IMG/VR virus record: IMGVR_UViG_3300021600_000005
Coordinates: 26,169 to 90,168 of that record
Source of the DNA: a virus
DNA length: 64,000 nucleotides
Reading direction: 5' to 3' (one strand)
The translations under genes were made by a program, and so were the position numbers. A model generated the notes under the pieces. It did not search any database, had not been told where the DNA came from, and saw nothing but the letters and a program-made list of their open reading frames with translations. Below, in pieces: positions 16,821 through 24,524 of the stretch; position 1 is the first letter of the stretch, and each line of letters opens with the position of its first letter.

Positions 16821-17034
16821 ATTTTTTCTTAGAGGTAAACTTATCAACTGATGAAAGTCCAAGACATCCAAATGCTAATAAAGCGACTGATTCTACTAAT
16901 ATATTAGAAGGAGCTTGGTCTAATGATGAAAATGAGTTATGATACATTGTAACACAAAGTGCTACCGTACAAAAAAGACCACAAACTCTTTTCATTGATA
17001 ATTTACCTGTTTCGTCAAAAAATAATTGCTTCAT
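16819..17034 (-). CDS. Small two-helix membrane protein (holin-like)
   Basis: A 71-residue protein: an N-terminal soluble piece MKQLFFDETGKLSMKRVCG, then two hydrophobic segments (LFCTVALCVTMYHNSF and VESVALLAFGCLGLSSV) and a basic tail KFTSKKK. This layout is common for small holin-like proteins of Bacteroidota phages. TATAAATAT (17047-17055; ATATTTATA on the coding strand) is 12 bases upstream, so it is late-type. Holin role probable but unproven. Confidence 0.65.
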   Translation of the reverse strand: MKQLFFDETGKLSMKRVCGLFCTVALCVTMYHNSFSSLDQAPSNILVESVALLAFGCLGLSSVDKFTSKKK

Positions 17035-17080
17035 AATGTTTTTTATTATAAATATTTACATTTTTTATTAAAGAACTATA

Positions 17081-17215
17081 TTAACGACCTTGTCCTTTAT
17101 ATTTTTTTGGTTTTTCCGATTTTGGACCAAAACTTTTTTTTAATTTTCCTGATTTTTTAACACCAAAAGTCACTTTCTTTGAGCCAGAGTCTTTTGAAAC
17201 TTTAGATTTTGCCAT
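17081..17215 (-). CDS. Very basic 44-residue peptide
   Basis: Frame MAKSKVSKDSGSKKVTFGVK, continuing Lys/Gly/Pro-rich to KYKGQGR. Nearly one third Lys/Arg with no hydrophobic segment, so probably a nucleic-acid-associated or virion peptide. A late-type element ATAAATAT (17232-17239) lies 16 bases upstream of the start, which supports it as a real gene despite its size. Confidence 0.6.
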   Translation of the reverse strand: MAKSKVSKDSGSKKVTFGVKKSGKLKKSFGPKSEKPKKYKGQGR

Positions 17216-17362
17216 AAATTATTTTTTTAAAATAAATATTGTTAAAACCATTTACTTTTAAAATATTGTTAAAATTATTTTATTTTTAATTAATATTTTT
17301 CAATTAATTTTTAATAAAATAAATTCAAACTATCATATATTTATTTAAAAAGAATTTCTTAA

Positions 17363-17863
17363 ATGAAAAAAAATATTTTTAATATAGTTGAACTTCGTAA
17401 AACTGTGAGAAAACACATTTTAGAACAAATAGAAAATAAAGAAGAAACAAAACAAAGATGTTTAACTTCTAATGTAATAGCTTTAGATAATATTGTAGGT
17501 CCTTCAAAAATTTTTACAAACTATAATTCAAACACATTGAAAAGAAATGGTGGTATTCATGGTATGGTGGACACTTTGGATTTATTAAAAACATTAAGAT
17601 TACATCCACATATTTCAGATTCCGGTGAACATTTAGCGTACGATTTAATGAATCATTTAAATACGTTTAGAAATAAACATTATTTAGATGAAACAAATTC
17701 TCAATGTCAAAAAGCAATGGATAAAGTTATTGAACTTTATAAAGAAAATGAACATGGTGAAGATTTAGTTAAAGATATCGAAAAAGTTTTATCCCACGCC
17801 CATCCAAGCCCTAGAGCTAAGGAATACTTAAAAAGGTGTATAATTTTAGTTAAAGAAAAATAG
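17363..17863 (+). CDS. Hypothetical protein with capsid-targeting-like leader
   Basis: A 166-residue protein. The N-terminus MKKNIFNIVELRKTVRKHIL ends in ILE/Q at residue 21, fitting the leader pattern of many proteins here. The body is helical with several His residues (RLHPHISDSGEHLAYDLM; LSHAHPSPRAKEYL) but no motif I recognise. ATATTTAT (17337-17344) is 18 bases upstream of the ATG. Followed by the strong terminator at 17908-17940. Confidence 0.7.
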   Translation: MKKNIFNIVELRKTVRKHILEQIENKEETKQRCLTSNVIALDNIVGPSKIFTNYNSNTLKRNGGIHGMVDTLDLLKTLRLHPHISDSGEHLAYDLMNHLNTFRNKHYLDETNSQCQKAMDKVIELYKENEHGEDLVKDIEKVLSHAHPSPRAKEYLKRCIILVKEK

Positions 17864-17907
17864 TCCCCTTTAATAAAGGGTTTAGGACCGTTATCGTTAT
17901 GGTAACA

Positions 17908-17940
17908 AAAAAGGGGAAAGCTCGCTACTGTCCCCTTTTT
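17908..17940. terminator. Bidirectional intrinsic terminator
   Basis: Ten-base perfect stem AAAAAGGGGA/TCCCCTTTTT with a 13-base loop. Flanking T runs on both strands serve the converging genes at 17363 and 17945. A second CCCCTTT copy upstream at 17866 could form an alternative pairing. Confidence 0.8.
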
Positions 17941-17944
17941 AAAT

Positions 17945-18130
17945 TTAGTCATCATTATTACTAATAACTATTTGTAACCAAATATCGAACGTTAAAAATA
18001 ATATCCACCAATTATTTTTTTGTTGGGTCATTTCATACGGACTATTATATGAGGTAATTAAAAATCTAAAAACCAAAATAAAAATAATGATTCGAACTAT
18101 AGTTAAGATTATTTTAAAAAAAATTTTCAT
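17945..18130 (-). CDS. Small two-helix membrane protein
   Basis: A 61-residue protein with a long N-terminal hydrophobic helix (FFKIILTIVRIIIFILVFRF) and a second one (WWILFLTFDIWLQIVI), with a QQKNN loop between. No family recognised. Read against the plus-strand gene at 17363 and closed by the shared terminator. Confidence 0.55.
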   Translation of the reverse strand: MKIFFKIILTIVRIIIFILVFRFLITSYNSPYEMTQQKNNWWILFLTFDIWLQIVISNNDD

Positions 18131-18160
18131 GTTAATTAATTATAGGTATATTTATGAATA

Positions 18161-19132
18161 ATGACAAATAATTTTAATAATTTAATTCGTAAAGCAGTAA
18201 AAGAATATGTAAACCCCTCTATGTCATTATGTGAAAATGTAAAAATATCAAAAGATTTAAAATACCATTTAGATAATAAAATTACTTTAAGTGAAAATAT
18301 ATTTAGGGGGGGTTCTAAAAATTTTTTTAATTTAATTAAGGAAGTAAGAAGTTTATATAATAAAAATTTAATTAAATTAAATGATGACGATTGTTGGATT
18401 GTTGAATCTGATTTAAATAAAAACGTTATTTTAGAAAATGAGAACTTATTTAGAGTGTATGATAACAGCGCAGGAGTAAGAGTTAATGGTAATGATATAG
18501 ATTTGAGTTATTTTGAAAATATAAAAAAAATTTTACAAAAATTAATTAATAGGGAATTAATACCTAAATTAATAGAACAAAATAAAGTTTATGATGATTT
18601 TACGGACCTACAAATAAACATTAAAAAAATTTTGGTGGCTAAAAACCAGGATATGAATAGAAATTTGATTGTTATTGATATCATTCCGTGGTCTAATATT
18701 ACTTGGGGTAGAGTTATATCTGGAGTATGGGAATTATTAGAAATCCTTGGGATTTCAAAACATGATTTTGTAGTTGAATATCTTAAACCTACTCACAATC
18801 GAATAAGTAGATTATCTGATTATTATGCCGAAGAATATATAGTTGTTGAAAATAAACAATCTTTACCATTTAGTGAAGAAATTAAAGACGGTAAAAAAAT
18901 AAGAACATTTTTAGAAAATGTTAGTTTTGAAGAATTAAAATGGCGTTTTGATAATGAAGATAGAATTATACGACCTTTAAATGAAACTAACTGGCAATAC
19001 CAATCAGATAACAAATTGCCAATTTTATTAGAAAATAATAAAACTATATATATTCCAAAAGGAAAGTATCATAGACTTATTAAAGGTTCTGGAGAACTAA
19101 AAGTTGAAATTTCAACTAAAGGAACATATTAA
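18161..19132 (+). CDS. Hypothetical protein with capsid-targeting-like leader
   Basis: A 323-residue protein. Residues 1-25 (MTNNFNNLIRKAVKEYVNPS... SLCE/N) fit the leader pattern. Later segments such as RVNGNDIDLSYFENI and the C-terminal IYIPKGKYHRLIKGSGELKV (cupin-like in look) suggest a small beta domain at the end. ATATTTAT (18148-18155) ends five bases before the ATG. Function not recognised; probably a virion-associated internal protein. Confidence 0.7.
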   Translation: MTNNFNNLIRKAVKEYVNPSMSLCENVKISKDLKYHLDNKITLSENIFRGGSKNFFNLIKEVRSLYNKNLIKLNDDDCWIVESDLNKNVILENENLFRVYDNSAGVRVNGNDIDLSYFENIKKILQKLINRELIPKLIEQNKVYDDFTDLQINIKKILVAKNQDMNRNLIVIDIIPWSNITWGRVISGVWELLEILGISKHDFVVEYLKPTHNRISRLSDYYAEEYIVVENKQSLPFSEEIKDGKKIRTFLENVSFEELKWRFDNEDRIIRPLNETNWQYQSDNKLPILLENNKTIYIPKGKYHRLIKGSGELKVEISTKGTY

Positions 19133-19281
19133 AAATATTCATAGATTTAATCCAAAGGTTAACAATTTTAATGTAACACCAATTATACGCATCGAAAAGT
19201 TTTTCTTTCATATTTACTATTTATAAGTAATTATAATTATGTTGTTAAAAAGAAATTTAATCAACATAAAAAAGAAATAAT

Positions 19282-19875
19282 ATGGATTTAAATAATAAAA
19301 TAAACATTACCGAATCTAAAATGTTGAGAGTCCCTATAAGGACAATTGTTAAAGACATTGTTGAAATTTTAAAACTTAAAAAAGTAGGGACTTTTAATTT
19401 ACCGTCAGATAGTTTTTATAGTTTTCAAAATTCAATGAGTGATTTTTCAGTAGAATTATATTTAAAAAAGAAAAAAAAATTACCGTTACCAATTATTACC
19501 GGTAATTACATTCATGAAGAGGACGTTATTGAAATTATTATATTTTATAATCCTGAAACAATTGAAAAAAATTTATACTTTGTAATTGGCGAATTAAATG
19601 ACATATTGGCTCATGAATTAACTCATATGAAGCAAGGATATAAAGGAGAATTACCTTCAGTTGAGCCAAATTTAACTCCGTTTGAGTACTATACACAAAA
19701 ACATGAGATTGAATCCCAAGTTGAGGGGTTTAAAAGGGTGTCCAAATTAACAAATAAAAATTTTGAAGATGTTGCAACACAATGGTTTGAGACTCATAGA
19801 GACATTCATCATTTAACAAAAAAAGAAGAGACGATAATTATAAATAAATTAATTGATTTTAAAAATGGAAATTGA
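19282..19875 (+). CDS. Zinc metallopeptidase-like protein (HELTH) with leader
   Basis: A 197-residue protein. LNDILAHELTHMKQGYKGEL holds a clear HExxH motif at about residues 112-116, with downstream EIESQVEGF and WFETHRDIHH offering a third ligand (Glu or His). The start MDLNNKINITE/S has an (I)xE site after residue 11. It is the second HExxH protein with a leader in this window. CTATTTATA occurs about 60 bases upstream, followed by an ATGTTG/CAACAT inverted repeat. Likely head-packaged peptidase by inference. Confidence 0.72.
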   Translation: MDLNNKINITESKMLRVPIRTIVKDIVEILKLKKVGTFNLPSDSFYSFQNSMSDFSVELYLKKKKKLPLPIITGNYIHEEDVIEIIIFYNPETIEKNLYFVIGELNDILAHELTHMKQGYKGELPSVEPNLTPFEYYTQKHEIESQVEGFKRVSKLTNKNFEDVATQWFETHRDIHHLTKKEETIIINKLIDFKNGN

Positions 19876-20254
19876 ACAAGTAAATAAAAAATTAGAAATT
19901 CTTAAATATTTGTTTTGGTCATATACTCAAACAAAAAGTGAAGAATATGAGATTGATATTGAAACAAGTTACAATCCAGATAGTACAAATAATCTTTTTA
20001 ATTTTGAGGAGCTTTCGTGGAACATAAGAGTTACACTTATGTGTCCTCCAGAAATAACCAGAATAAGTTATAAATTAAAGAACGCCGAAAATATAATAGA
20101 AAGTTTTTTTAAAAAATATTCGTTTGATTCAAATAATCTTAAAATTTTAAATAGTCCTAGTGAAATGTACCCTATAATTTGTGAAAATTTAAATTATGAA
20201 TTTGGTGATGAAACTTTAAAATTTAATTTAAATTTTTTTATTAGTTGTAAATAA
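19865..20254 (+). CDS. Hypothetical protein
   Basis: A 129-residue soluble protein beginning MEIEQVNKKLEILKYLFW. The ATG at 19865 overlaps the last codons of the metallopeptidase by 11 bases, indicating coupled expression. Alternating beta-like segments (NIRVTLMCPPEITRISYKL). It resembles in size and pattern the minus-strand protein at 54355-54756, but I cannot assert homology. Function unknown. Confidence 0.65.
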   Translation: MEIEQVNKKLEILKYLFWSYTQTKSEEYEIDIETSYNPDSTNNLFNFEELSWNIRVTLMCPPEITRISYKLKNAENIIESFFKKYSFDSNNLKILNSPSEMYPIICENLNYEFGDETLKFNLNFFISCK

Positions 20255-20269
20255 TAATTTAAACTTTTT

Positions 20270-20902
20270 TTACTTATCGGAAAACTTTTTAAAAATTGTT
20301 TTTATTAAACTTTCAATAGTTGAGCTAGACGCGGTAATAAATCCATAAGATGCTAGTCTAATACCAATTTCAGTTATTTGTTTTTCATTTAAACTACCCG
20401 ATGTTGCAATATTAAATATAATTTCTAAAATTGGGATTATAAAAGTATAACTTAACATGTTTATTACTTTATGTATTGTAACTCCTAACCCGCTTAAAAA
20501 ATTTATAAATGTTGTTTTAAGTTCGTCGCTTTTTTCAAGAGAGATTTTAAATTGAGTTAATAAATTTTCAGATTTTATTTTTTCAAAAATTTTTAATAAA
20601 ATATCTTTATTATCTACATAATACGTACATATAATTGCAGTAACAATTAAACTTACATTTAAAGAAGATAATTCTGGAAATTTACCTTCAACAAAATCAG
20701 AAACAGGTTGAAAAAAACCCCCTATACCTGCACCCCAAGTAAATAAAAATTTAAAATCAAGTCCTGTTTGAGTTTCGGCTTTTTTTAAAATATTTTTAGC
20801 AAAACTATACTCGCGTTCAATTGAATCACCAAGTTTTTTACTTACATTTTCAATTAAAATTTTATTTTTTTGACTTTCGTTAATTAAAATTAATATTGAC
20901 AT
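20270..20902 (-). CDS. Membrane protein with capsid-targeting-like leader
   Basis: A 210-residue protein. Starts MSILILINE/SQKNKILIE/N, with two good (I)xE sites after residues 9 and 18. Hydrophobic stretches follow: FLFTWGAGIGGFFQPV, VSLIVTAIICTYYV, IINMLSYTFIIPILEIIF-like and GIRLASYGFITAS. TATTTAT on the coding strand (20915-20909) is six bases upstream. A packaged membrane-active protein is possible, for example one acting at DNA entry; this is inference. Confidence 0.65.
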   Translation of the reverse strand: MSILILINESQKNKILIENVSKKLGDSIEREYSFAKNILKKAETQTGLDFKFLFTWGAGIGGFFQPVSDFVEGKFPELSSLNVSLIVTAIICTYYVDNKDILLKIFEKIKSENLLTQFKISLEKSDELKTTFINFLSGLGVTIHKVINMLSYTFIIPILEIIFNIATSGSLNEKQITEIGIRLASYGFITASSSTIESLIKTIFKKFSDK

Positions 20903-20946
20903 ACAATAATAAATACTTCAAACATATTTATTTAAAAATAATTTTT

Positions 20947-21180
20947 ATGAATCCAGAATTAAATATAGGTGATAATGTAAGATGTCTTTATATGCCAGAT
21001 GAGCATAGTTCAGTACCCCCAGGTACTTTTGGCATTGTTAAAGGTGTTCATGTAATACTTGGAGTTAAACAATACGATGTAATCTGGGAAAATGGGTCTA
21101 AATTGGCGTTATTATCAGATGCTGATATCTGGGATAAAGGTGAAAGAACAAAAAAACACACAAATGAAAAATATAAATAA
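20947..21180 (+). CDS. Small beta-rich hypothetical protein
   Basis: A 77-residue protein from the ATG at 20947 (MNPELNIGDNVRCLYMPDE). An upstream TTG at 20896 would run through the divergent promoter region and is less likely. The pattern GDNVRCL...PPGTFGIVKGV...QYDVIWENGS looks like an SH3/KOW-type beta barrel. ATATTTAT (20925-20932) is 14 bases upstream. Possible nucleic-acid or protein-binding adaptor. Confidence 0.65.
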   Translation: MNPELNIGDNVRCLYMPDEHSSVPPGTFGIVKGVHVILGVKQYDVIWENGSKLALLSDADIWDKGERTKKHTNEKYK

Positions 21181-21260
21181 CTATTTGAAAAAATGGTCAC
21201 GTAAAGTATTACTAACTTACGTAAATTTATTTTTTTAATATATTTATAATAAAATTAATT

Positions 21261-21851
21261 ATGAGCGCATACTTTTTTAAAATGACAAATGAGGAGAAAC
21301 AAAATATCCTTGACAAACATAAAACGGTTTATGATGGGTTTGTTACCAATTATATTAAACCTAAACAACAAGAACTATATGTTCAAGATTTTGCCAACGA
21401 TAAAGAAGGTATAACTATTAATAACAAAGGTGTTGTTACAAATTATAAAAATATGGGGATTAATGAAGGGATGGTTGAAAATGAAGAAAACGATTCTTAC
21501 ATGGTAAGTGTTGGAGAACAAATCGATATGATTGGCGACGGAGAAAATGATTTGAAACACGGCACAGTTGGCGATGACATCATGGACCCTGAGTTATTTA
21601 ACGATAATATAGAACAATGTGAACATTGTGGCGGTCTTGGCTATCATGAAGACACTGATGAGGAATGTGAAGAATGTGATGGAACTGGATTTTATGATAA
21701 ATTATATAATCTTAAGGATGAAGATTCATTAAATATGGATTTTCCTTATAGTGACGATATTAAATTAGATGTTGAAGAGGAATTACAAGAACCTTTAATG
21801 GAACAATTAGATAAAACATTAGATATGTTTAAAAGATTTAAAAATTACTAG
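21261..21851 (+). CDS. Protein with DnaJ-type zinc motif (CxxCxGxG twice)
   Basis: A 196-residue acidic protein. CEHCGGLGYH and CEECDGTGFY (about residues 122-146) form the paired CxxCxGxG elements of the DnaJ cysteine-rich zinc domain, here only one pair instead of two and without a J domain. The N-terminus FFKMTNEEKQNILDKHK matches leaders at 54801 and 58287. TATTTATA (21241-21248) lies 12 bases upstream. Could be a co-chaperone-like partner for the phage DnaK or a packaged zinc protein; the former is attractive but unproven. Confidence 0.7.
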   Translation: MSAYFFKMTNEEKQNILDKHKTVYDGFVTNYIKPKQQELYVQDFANDKEGITINNKGVVTNYKNMGINEGMVENEENDSYMVSVGEQIDMIGDGENDLKHGTVGDDIMDPELFNDNIEQCEHCGGLGYHEDTDEECEECDGTGFYDKLYNLKDEDSLNMDFPYSDDIKLDVEEELQEPLMEQLDKTLDMFKRFKNY

Positions 21852-21853
21852 TA

Positions 21854-22183
21854 ATGCAAATTAAAGATTTGGTGTCTTATTATATTAATGATTCAACTAA
21901 AACTATTGAAGTTGGATTTAAATTAGAAAACGACCTTGATGATGAAATTAGGGAAGATATTATTGAGTTACAAGAATGTGAAAATTTTGGTTATAAATTC
22001 ATTAAAAATAATATATCTGAAATAAAAGACCTTTATGATGAGGAATTCTTTGATGAGGATGATGAATTTTTTGAAGACGATGATGAAAATAATAGTGAAT
22101 TCAATAATCAAGAAGTCGCATCATTTTTAAATGAATATTATTTAATCTACCCTGACAAAATGCCTAAACCTGAATTATTTTAA
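21854..22183 (+). CDS. Acidic hypothetical protein
   Basis: A 109-residue protein with a strongly acidic C-terminal half (DEEFFDEDDEFFEDDDENN). It starts three bases after the previous stop and ends two bases before the next start, so it is in the same transcript as the zinc-motif protein. No family recognised. Confidence 0.65.
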   Translation: MQIKDLVSYYINDSTKTIEVGFKLENDLDDEIREDIIELQECENFGYKFIKNNISEIKDLYDEEFFDEDDEFFEDDDENNSEFNNQEVASFLNEYYLIYPDKMPKPELF

Positions 22184-22184
22184 T

Positions 22185-22421
22185 ATGAGCCTTAATATAG
22201 ACGAACTAATAAAATTAATGAAGAGATTTACCCCAAACGAAAATTTCAACGAATTTAATGAACAAGATTCTGCTGGGCAAACAACGGCTAGTAGTGAAAA
22301 ACCTGAATACCCGACAGTTACAAAATGGGCAACAGGAAGAAAATTTGGACCAACATATAACCCAGAACAAAAAACTTGGGCTTCAGGTGTTGTTAGAAGT
22401 AAAGCTAATACTTTACTATAA
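22185..22421 (+). CDS. Small hypothetical protein, leader-like N-terminus
   Basis: A 78-residue protein. MSLNIDELIKLMKRF is followed by ENFNEFNE/Q and an Ala/Thr/Gly-rich C-terminal part (GRKFGPTYNPEQKTWASGVV). Its start resembles the 39581 gene (MSLNIDMEKK). Last gene of the operon closed by the terminator at 22530-22556. Probably a minor virion component. Confidence 0.6.
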   Translation: MSLNIDELIKLMKRFTPNENFNEFNEQDSAGQTTASSEKPEYPTVTKWATGRKFGPTYNPEQKTWASGVVRSKANTLL

Positions 22422-22529
22422 AAAAATTAAAATGAAAACGTTAAATAAAATGTTATCATAAAGATACTTTTTTGGGTAATAACCAATAAAGTTAAACCAT
22501 CTAAAAGAAAGGGGTGTTTAATATCTAGC

Positions 22530-22556
22530 AAAAAGGTGTCCAAAAGACATCTTTTT
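22530..22556 (+). terminator. Intrinsic terminator
   Basis: Eleven-base stem AAAAAGGTGTC/GACATCTTTTT (one G-U pair), loop CAAAA. It closes the 20947-22421 transcript ahead of the tRNA. Confidence 0.75.
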
Positions 22557-22613
22557 GTCTTTTATAACGTTTGGTTTAGTGATTATAAATGATTATTATT
22601 TAGTAATTAAATT

Positions 22614-22685
22614 GCCCCCGTAGGTAAAGGGATATACCAAAAATTTTCTAAATTTTCGTTTCTGGTTCGAGTCCAGACGGGGGTA
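22614..22685 (+). tRNA. tRNA-Arg, anticodon UCU
   Basis: A full cloverleaf: acceptor GCCCCCG/CGGGGGT (first pair G-U), D arm GGTA...TACC with GG in the loop, anticodon stem AAAAT/ATTTT with loop TTTCTAA (anticodon TCT, A37), T arm TCTGG-TTCGAGT-CCAGA, discriminator A. CCA is not encoded. It reads AGA codons, common in this AT-rich genome. T4-like phages often carry this tRNA. Confidence 0.92.
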
Positions 22686-22707
22686 CAAAAAATAAGTTTA
22701 AAATAAA

Positions 22708-22739
22708 TTTGGTGGTTTTAAATAAAATGACTAAATTTG
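22708..22739 (+). promoter_or_regulatory. Bacteroidota-type promoter of a small RNA
   Basis: TTTG (22708-22711), 20-base spacer, TAAATTTG (22732-22739), an exact match. No coding frame follows; a structured stretch ending in a U-rich run does. Confidence 0.8.
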
Positions 22740-22743
22740 TATT

Positions 22744-22836
22744 GTGGTTGAGAAATCAACATAATTGAGACCGAATTAACTCAATTAGGGGTGAAAAAGA
22801 AAACGATTTAGATACTAAGTTCTCCCCCACATTTTT
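22744..22836 (+). ncRNA. Candidate small non-coding RNA, about 93 nt
   Basis: Starts about five bases after an exact TAnnTTTG element. It can form hairpin GTTGA-GAAA-TCAAC (GNRA loop), hairpin AATTGAG/CTCAATT with a 10-base loop, and a closing pairing of GGGG (22788-22791) or GTGG (22744-22747) with the CCCCCAC near 22824-22830, followed by ATTTTTTAAA. No ORF. It lies between the tRNA and a convergent gene. Could be a regulatory RNA or antitermination-type element. Confidence 0.6.
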
Positions 22837-23249
22837 TAAATTTCAATAACATATTGATTTTCTGAGGTTCTAAATTGTAAATCTTCAGATTCCCTAAAAA
22901 CAGTAATTACAAATAAGGACCAATAATATCCAATATTATGAACTGGATTTATTGCCACGGCCAATTCTTTTTCTTTAGATTTAATGATAAAACGAGTTTG
23001 GTCTTTTATTAACCCGGTTAAAATACCTTCAGAGATTTGTTTTTTAGCCGCCTCAATAAAGTATTTAATTTCGCCATTTGTTATTTCTTTATCGTTATAG
23101 TCGTTAATGTCATCCCTTGTACTTCTTATAAATGCGTGTCTAGTCCTATGAATTTCAAACACAAAAGTTATTTCAGAAGTAGAAACAAATTGTCCTATTT
23201 TTTTTTCTAGTAATAATGATTGAGTACTAACGATATATTGAGCGTTCAT
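22836..23249 (-). CDS. Hypothetical protein
   Basis: A 137-residue protein. Core segments HRTRHAFIRSTRDDIND, RFIIKSKEKELAVAI and YYWSLFVITVFRE give an alpha/beta pattern somewhat like small RelE/barnase-type nuclease folds, but no catalytic set is clear. It ends exactly where the small RNA's U-rich tail lies. Function unassigned. Confidence 0.6.
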   Translation of the reverse strand: MNAQYIVSTQSLLLEKKIGQFVSTSEITFVFEIHRTRHAFIRSTRDDINDYNDKEITNGEIKYFIEAAKKQISEGILTGLIKDQTRFIIKSKEKELAVAINPVHNIGYYWSLFVITVFRESEDLQFRTSENQYVIEI

Positions 23250-23274
23250 TATCTTAAATACTTTAAAAAATAAA

Positions 23275-23306
23275 TTTGGTTAATTAAAAAAAAGTTTGTA
23301 ATTTTA
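23275..23306 (+). promoter_or_regulatory. Bacteroidota-type promoter (near match)
   Basis: TTTG (23275-23278), 20-base spacer, TAATTTTA (23299-23306). It ends five bases before the ATG at 23312, implying a leaderless or nearly leaderless mRNA. Confidence 0.55.
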
Positions 23307-23311
23307 TGGTT

Positions 23312-23602
23312 ATGAATAATATCGGATTAATAGGCAGTTTATTTTTAACGTTCTGTGCTGTACCAGAACTCATTAGAACGATTAAAAACAAAAAGTGTCA
23401 CTTAGGGTGGGGTTTTCTTTTAATGTGGTTATTTGGGGAAGTATTTTGTTTTTTCTACGGGTTTCAATTAAATGAAATTCCCTTAATCATCAATTATACA
23501 TTTAATTTGTTAGTTGTGTCTTTAATGATGTTTTTTAAAATTAAAGAAAATTTGATTTATATAAAAAATATAATTATGTTTTCTACTCATAATAAAAATT
23601 AA
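23312..23602 (+). CDS. PQ-loop/SemiSWEET-like small membrane transporter
   Basis: A 96-residue protein with three hydrophobic helices: IGLIGSLFLTFCAVPELI, WGFLLMWLFGEVFCFFYGF and PLIINYTFNLLVVSLMMFF. The first helix ends with PE followed by R-T-I-K-N-K, the position of the PQ motif in PQ-loop/SemiSWEET proteins (PE here). The length and three-helix layout match a single SemiSWEET unit, which dimerises to transport a sugar or other solute. I chose ATG 23312, since 23306 lies inside the promoter element. Transport role inferred. Confidence 0.7.
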   Translation: MNNIGLIGSLFLTFCAVPELIRTIKNKKCHLGWGFLLMWLFGEVFCFFYGFQLNEIPLIINYTFNLLVVSLMMFFKIKENLIYIKNIIMFSTHNKN

Positions 23603-23613
23603 AAAAAAACAAC

Positions 23614-23844
23614 ATGCAGACCCTTATTTTTGATACCACAAAAAAACAAGCAATTTTATTAAATGGAGCTAGAAGTTCTTCAACAGTTATCGAATCTTTT
23701 AACGATGTTTCAACAGTTAAAGTAAATGTTGCTCACTATGAAGTAATGCAAAAGATAGGTGAGGAATCAGATTGGCAAGACCGAAGTGCGATTCCTGTTA
23801 TGAGAGTACCAATTTCTAACACAAATATGATAATTTTAAAATAA
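23614..23844 (+). CDS. Small hypothetical protein
   Basis: A 76-residue protein (MQTLIFDTTKKQAILLNGAR start; VMRVPISNTNMIILK end), beta-rich, no membrane segment. Preceded by A-rich leader as is usual for Bacteroidota. Eight bases separate it from the next gene, so it belongs to the small-gene operon downstream of the 23275 promoter. Not recognised. Confidence 0.6.
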   Translation: MQTLIFDTTKKQAILLNGARSSSTVIESFNDVSTVKVNVAHYEVMQKIGEESDWQDRSAIPVMRVPISNTNMIILK

Positions 23845-23851
23845 CAATAAT

Positions 23852-24100
23852 ATGAAACATATCTTAAAACAAAATGAAAACGGAGACTTTATAATCATAG
23901 AGGAAAGTTTTGCCGAGCAACCAGATTTTTTATACACTACTTCATTAGAACATAAAGAAATTTGGAATAAAAATTTTATGAAAGATGTTGATGTATTTAA
24001 GGGGGTTAGTCTTATATTGGACAATGACTTTAGTTTAACTGAAACACAAATTGATGATGAGACATATCAAGTCATTGCTAATCCAATAATTAAATCGTAA
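23852..24100 (+). CDS. Small hypothetical protein
   Basis: An 82-residue acidic protein starting MKHILKQNENGDFIIIEES. Alternating strands and a Phe-rich centre; no recognised motif. In the same early operon as its neighbours. Confidence 0.58.
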   Translation: MKHILKQNENGDFIIIEESFAEQPDFLYTTSLEHKEIWNKNFMKDVDVFKGVSLILDNDFSLTETQIDDETYQVIANPIIKS

Positions 24101-24105
24101 ATAAA

Positions 24106-24177
24106 ATGATAAATAATTATAATTGGGTTTCAACAACCACGTTTGAAGGTGTTAATTTTACTTATCATATAATTTGA
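24106..24177 (+). CDS. Possible 23-residue peptide
   Basis: Frame MINNYNWVSTTTFEGVNFTY then HII stop, five bases after one gene and five before the next start. Only spacing supports it; it could equally be an untranslated spacer. Confidence 0.25.
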   Translation: MINNYNWVSTTTFEGVNFTYHII

Positions 24178-24182
24178 AAATT

Positions 24183-24515
24183 ATGAGCGGAGGTCATTTT
24201 GAATATAAACAACATTTTATCCAAGAAATTTACAATGAAATTGACTTTATTGTGGAAAAAAACGGTAAAGAAAAAACTCCGGAAGAAATAAATGAAGAAT
24301 GGGGGGATTCTAACTGGTATGAAAATTCAAATGAAGGTAAATTTTATCGGAAATTTCCAGTAGAAATTATTAATGAATTTAAAAACGCCCAAAAAATCTT
24401 AAAACTAGCCGAAATTTATACCACCCGAATTGATTGGTTATTATCGGGGGATGATAATGAATCTGATTTTTTAACTAGATTAAAAAAACAGATTAACGAA
24501 CCACCAAAAATTTAA
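24183..24515 (+). CDS. Phage protein of the MSGGHF family
   Basis: A 110-residue protein starting MSGGHFEYKQHFIQEIY, a start seen in many phage and bacterial hypothetical proteins. It continues with EEWGDSNWYENSNEG and RIDWLLSGDDNESDF. I chose ATG 24183 over the in-frame TTG at 24174. The function of this family is not known to me. Last gene before the promoter at 24525. Confidence 0.75.
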   Translation: MSGGHFEYKQHFIQEIYNEIDFIVEKNGKEKTPEEINEEWGDSNWYENSNEGKFYRKFPVEIINEFKNAQKILKLAEIYTTRIDWLLSGDDNESDFLTRLKKQINEPPKI

Positions 24516-24524
24516 AAAAATAAA

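Noticed and set aside
19118-19213. Minus-strand 31-residue frame (MKEKLFDAYNWCYIK...)
   Set aside because: Overlaps the end of the 18161 gene, no promoter element in the right orientation; too little evidence.
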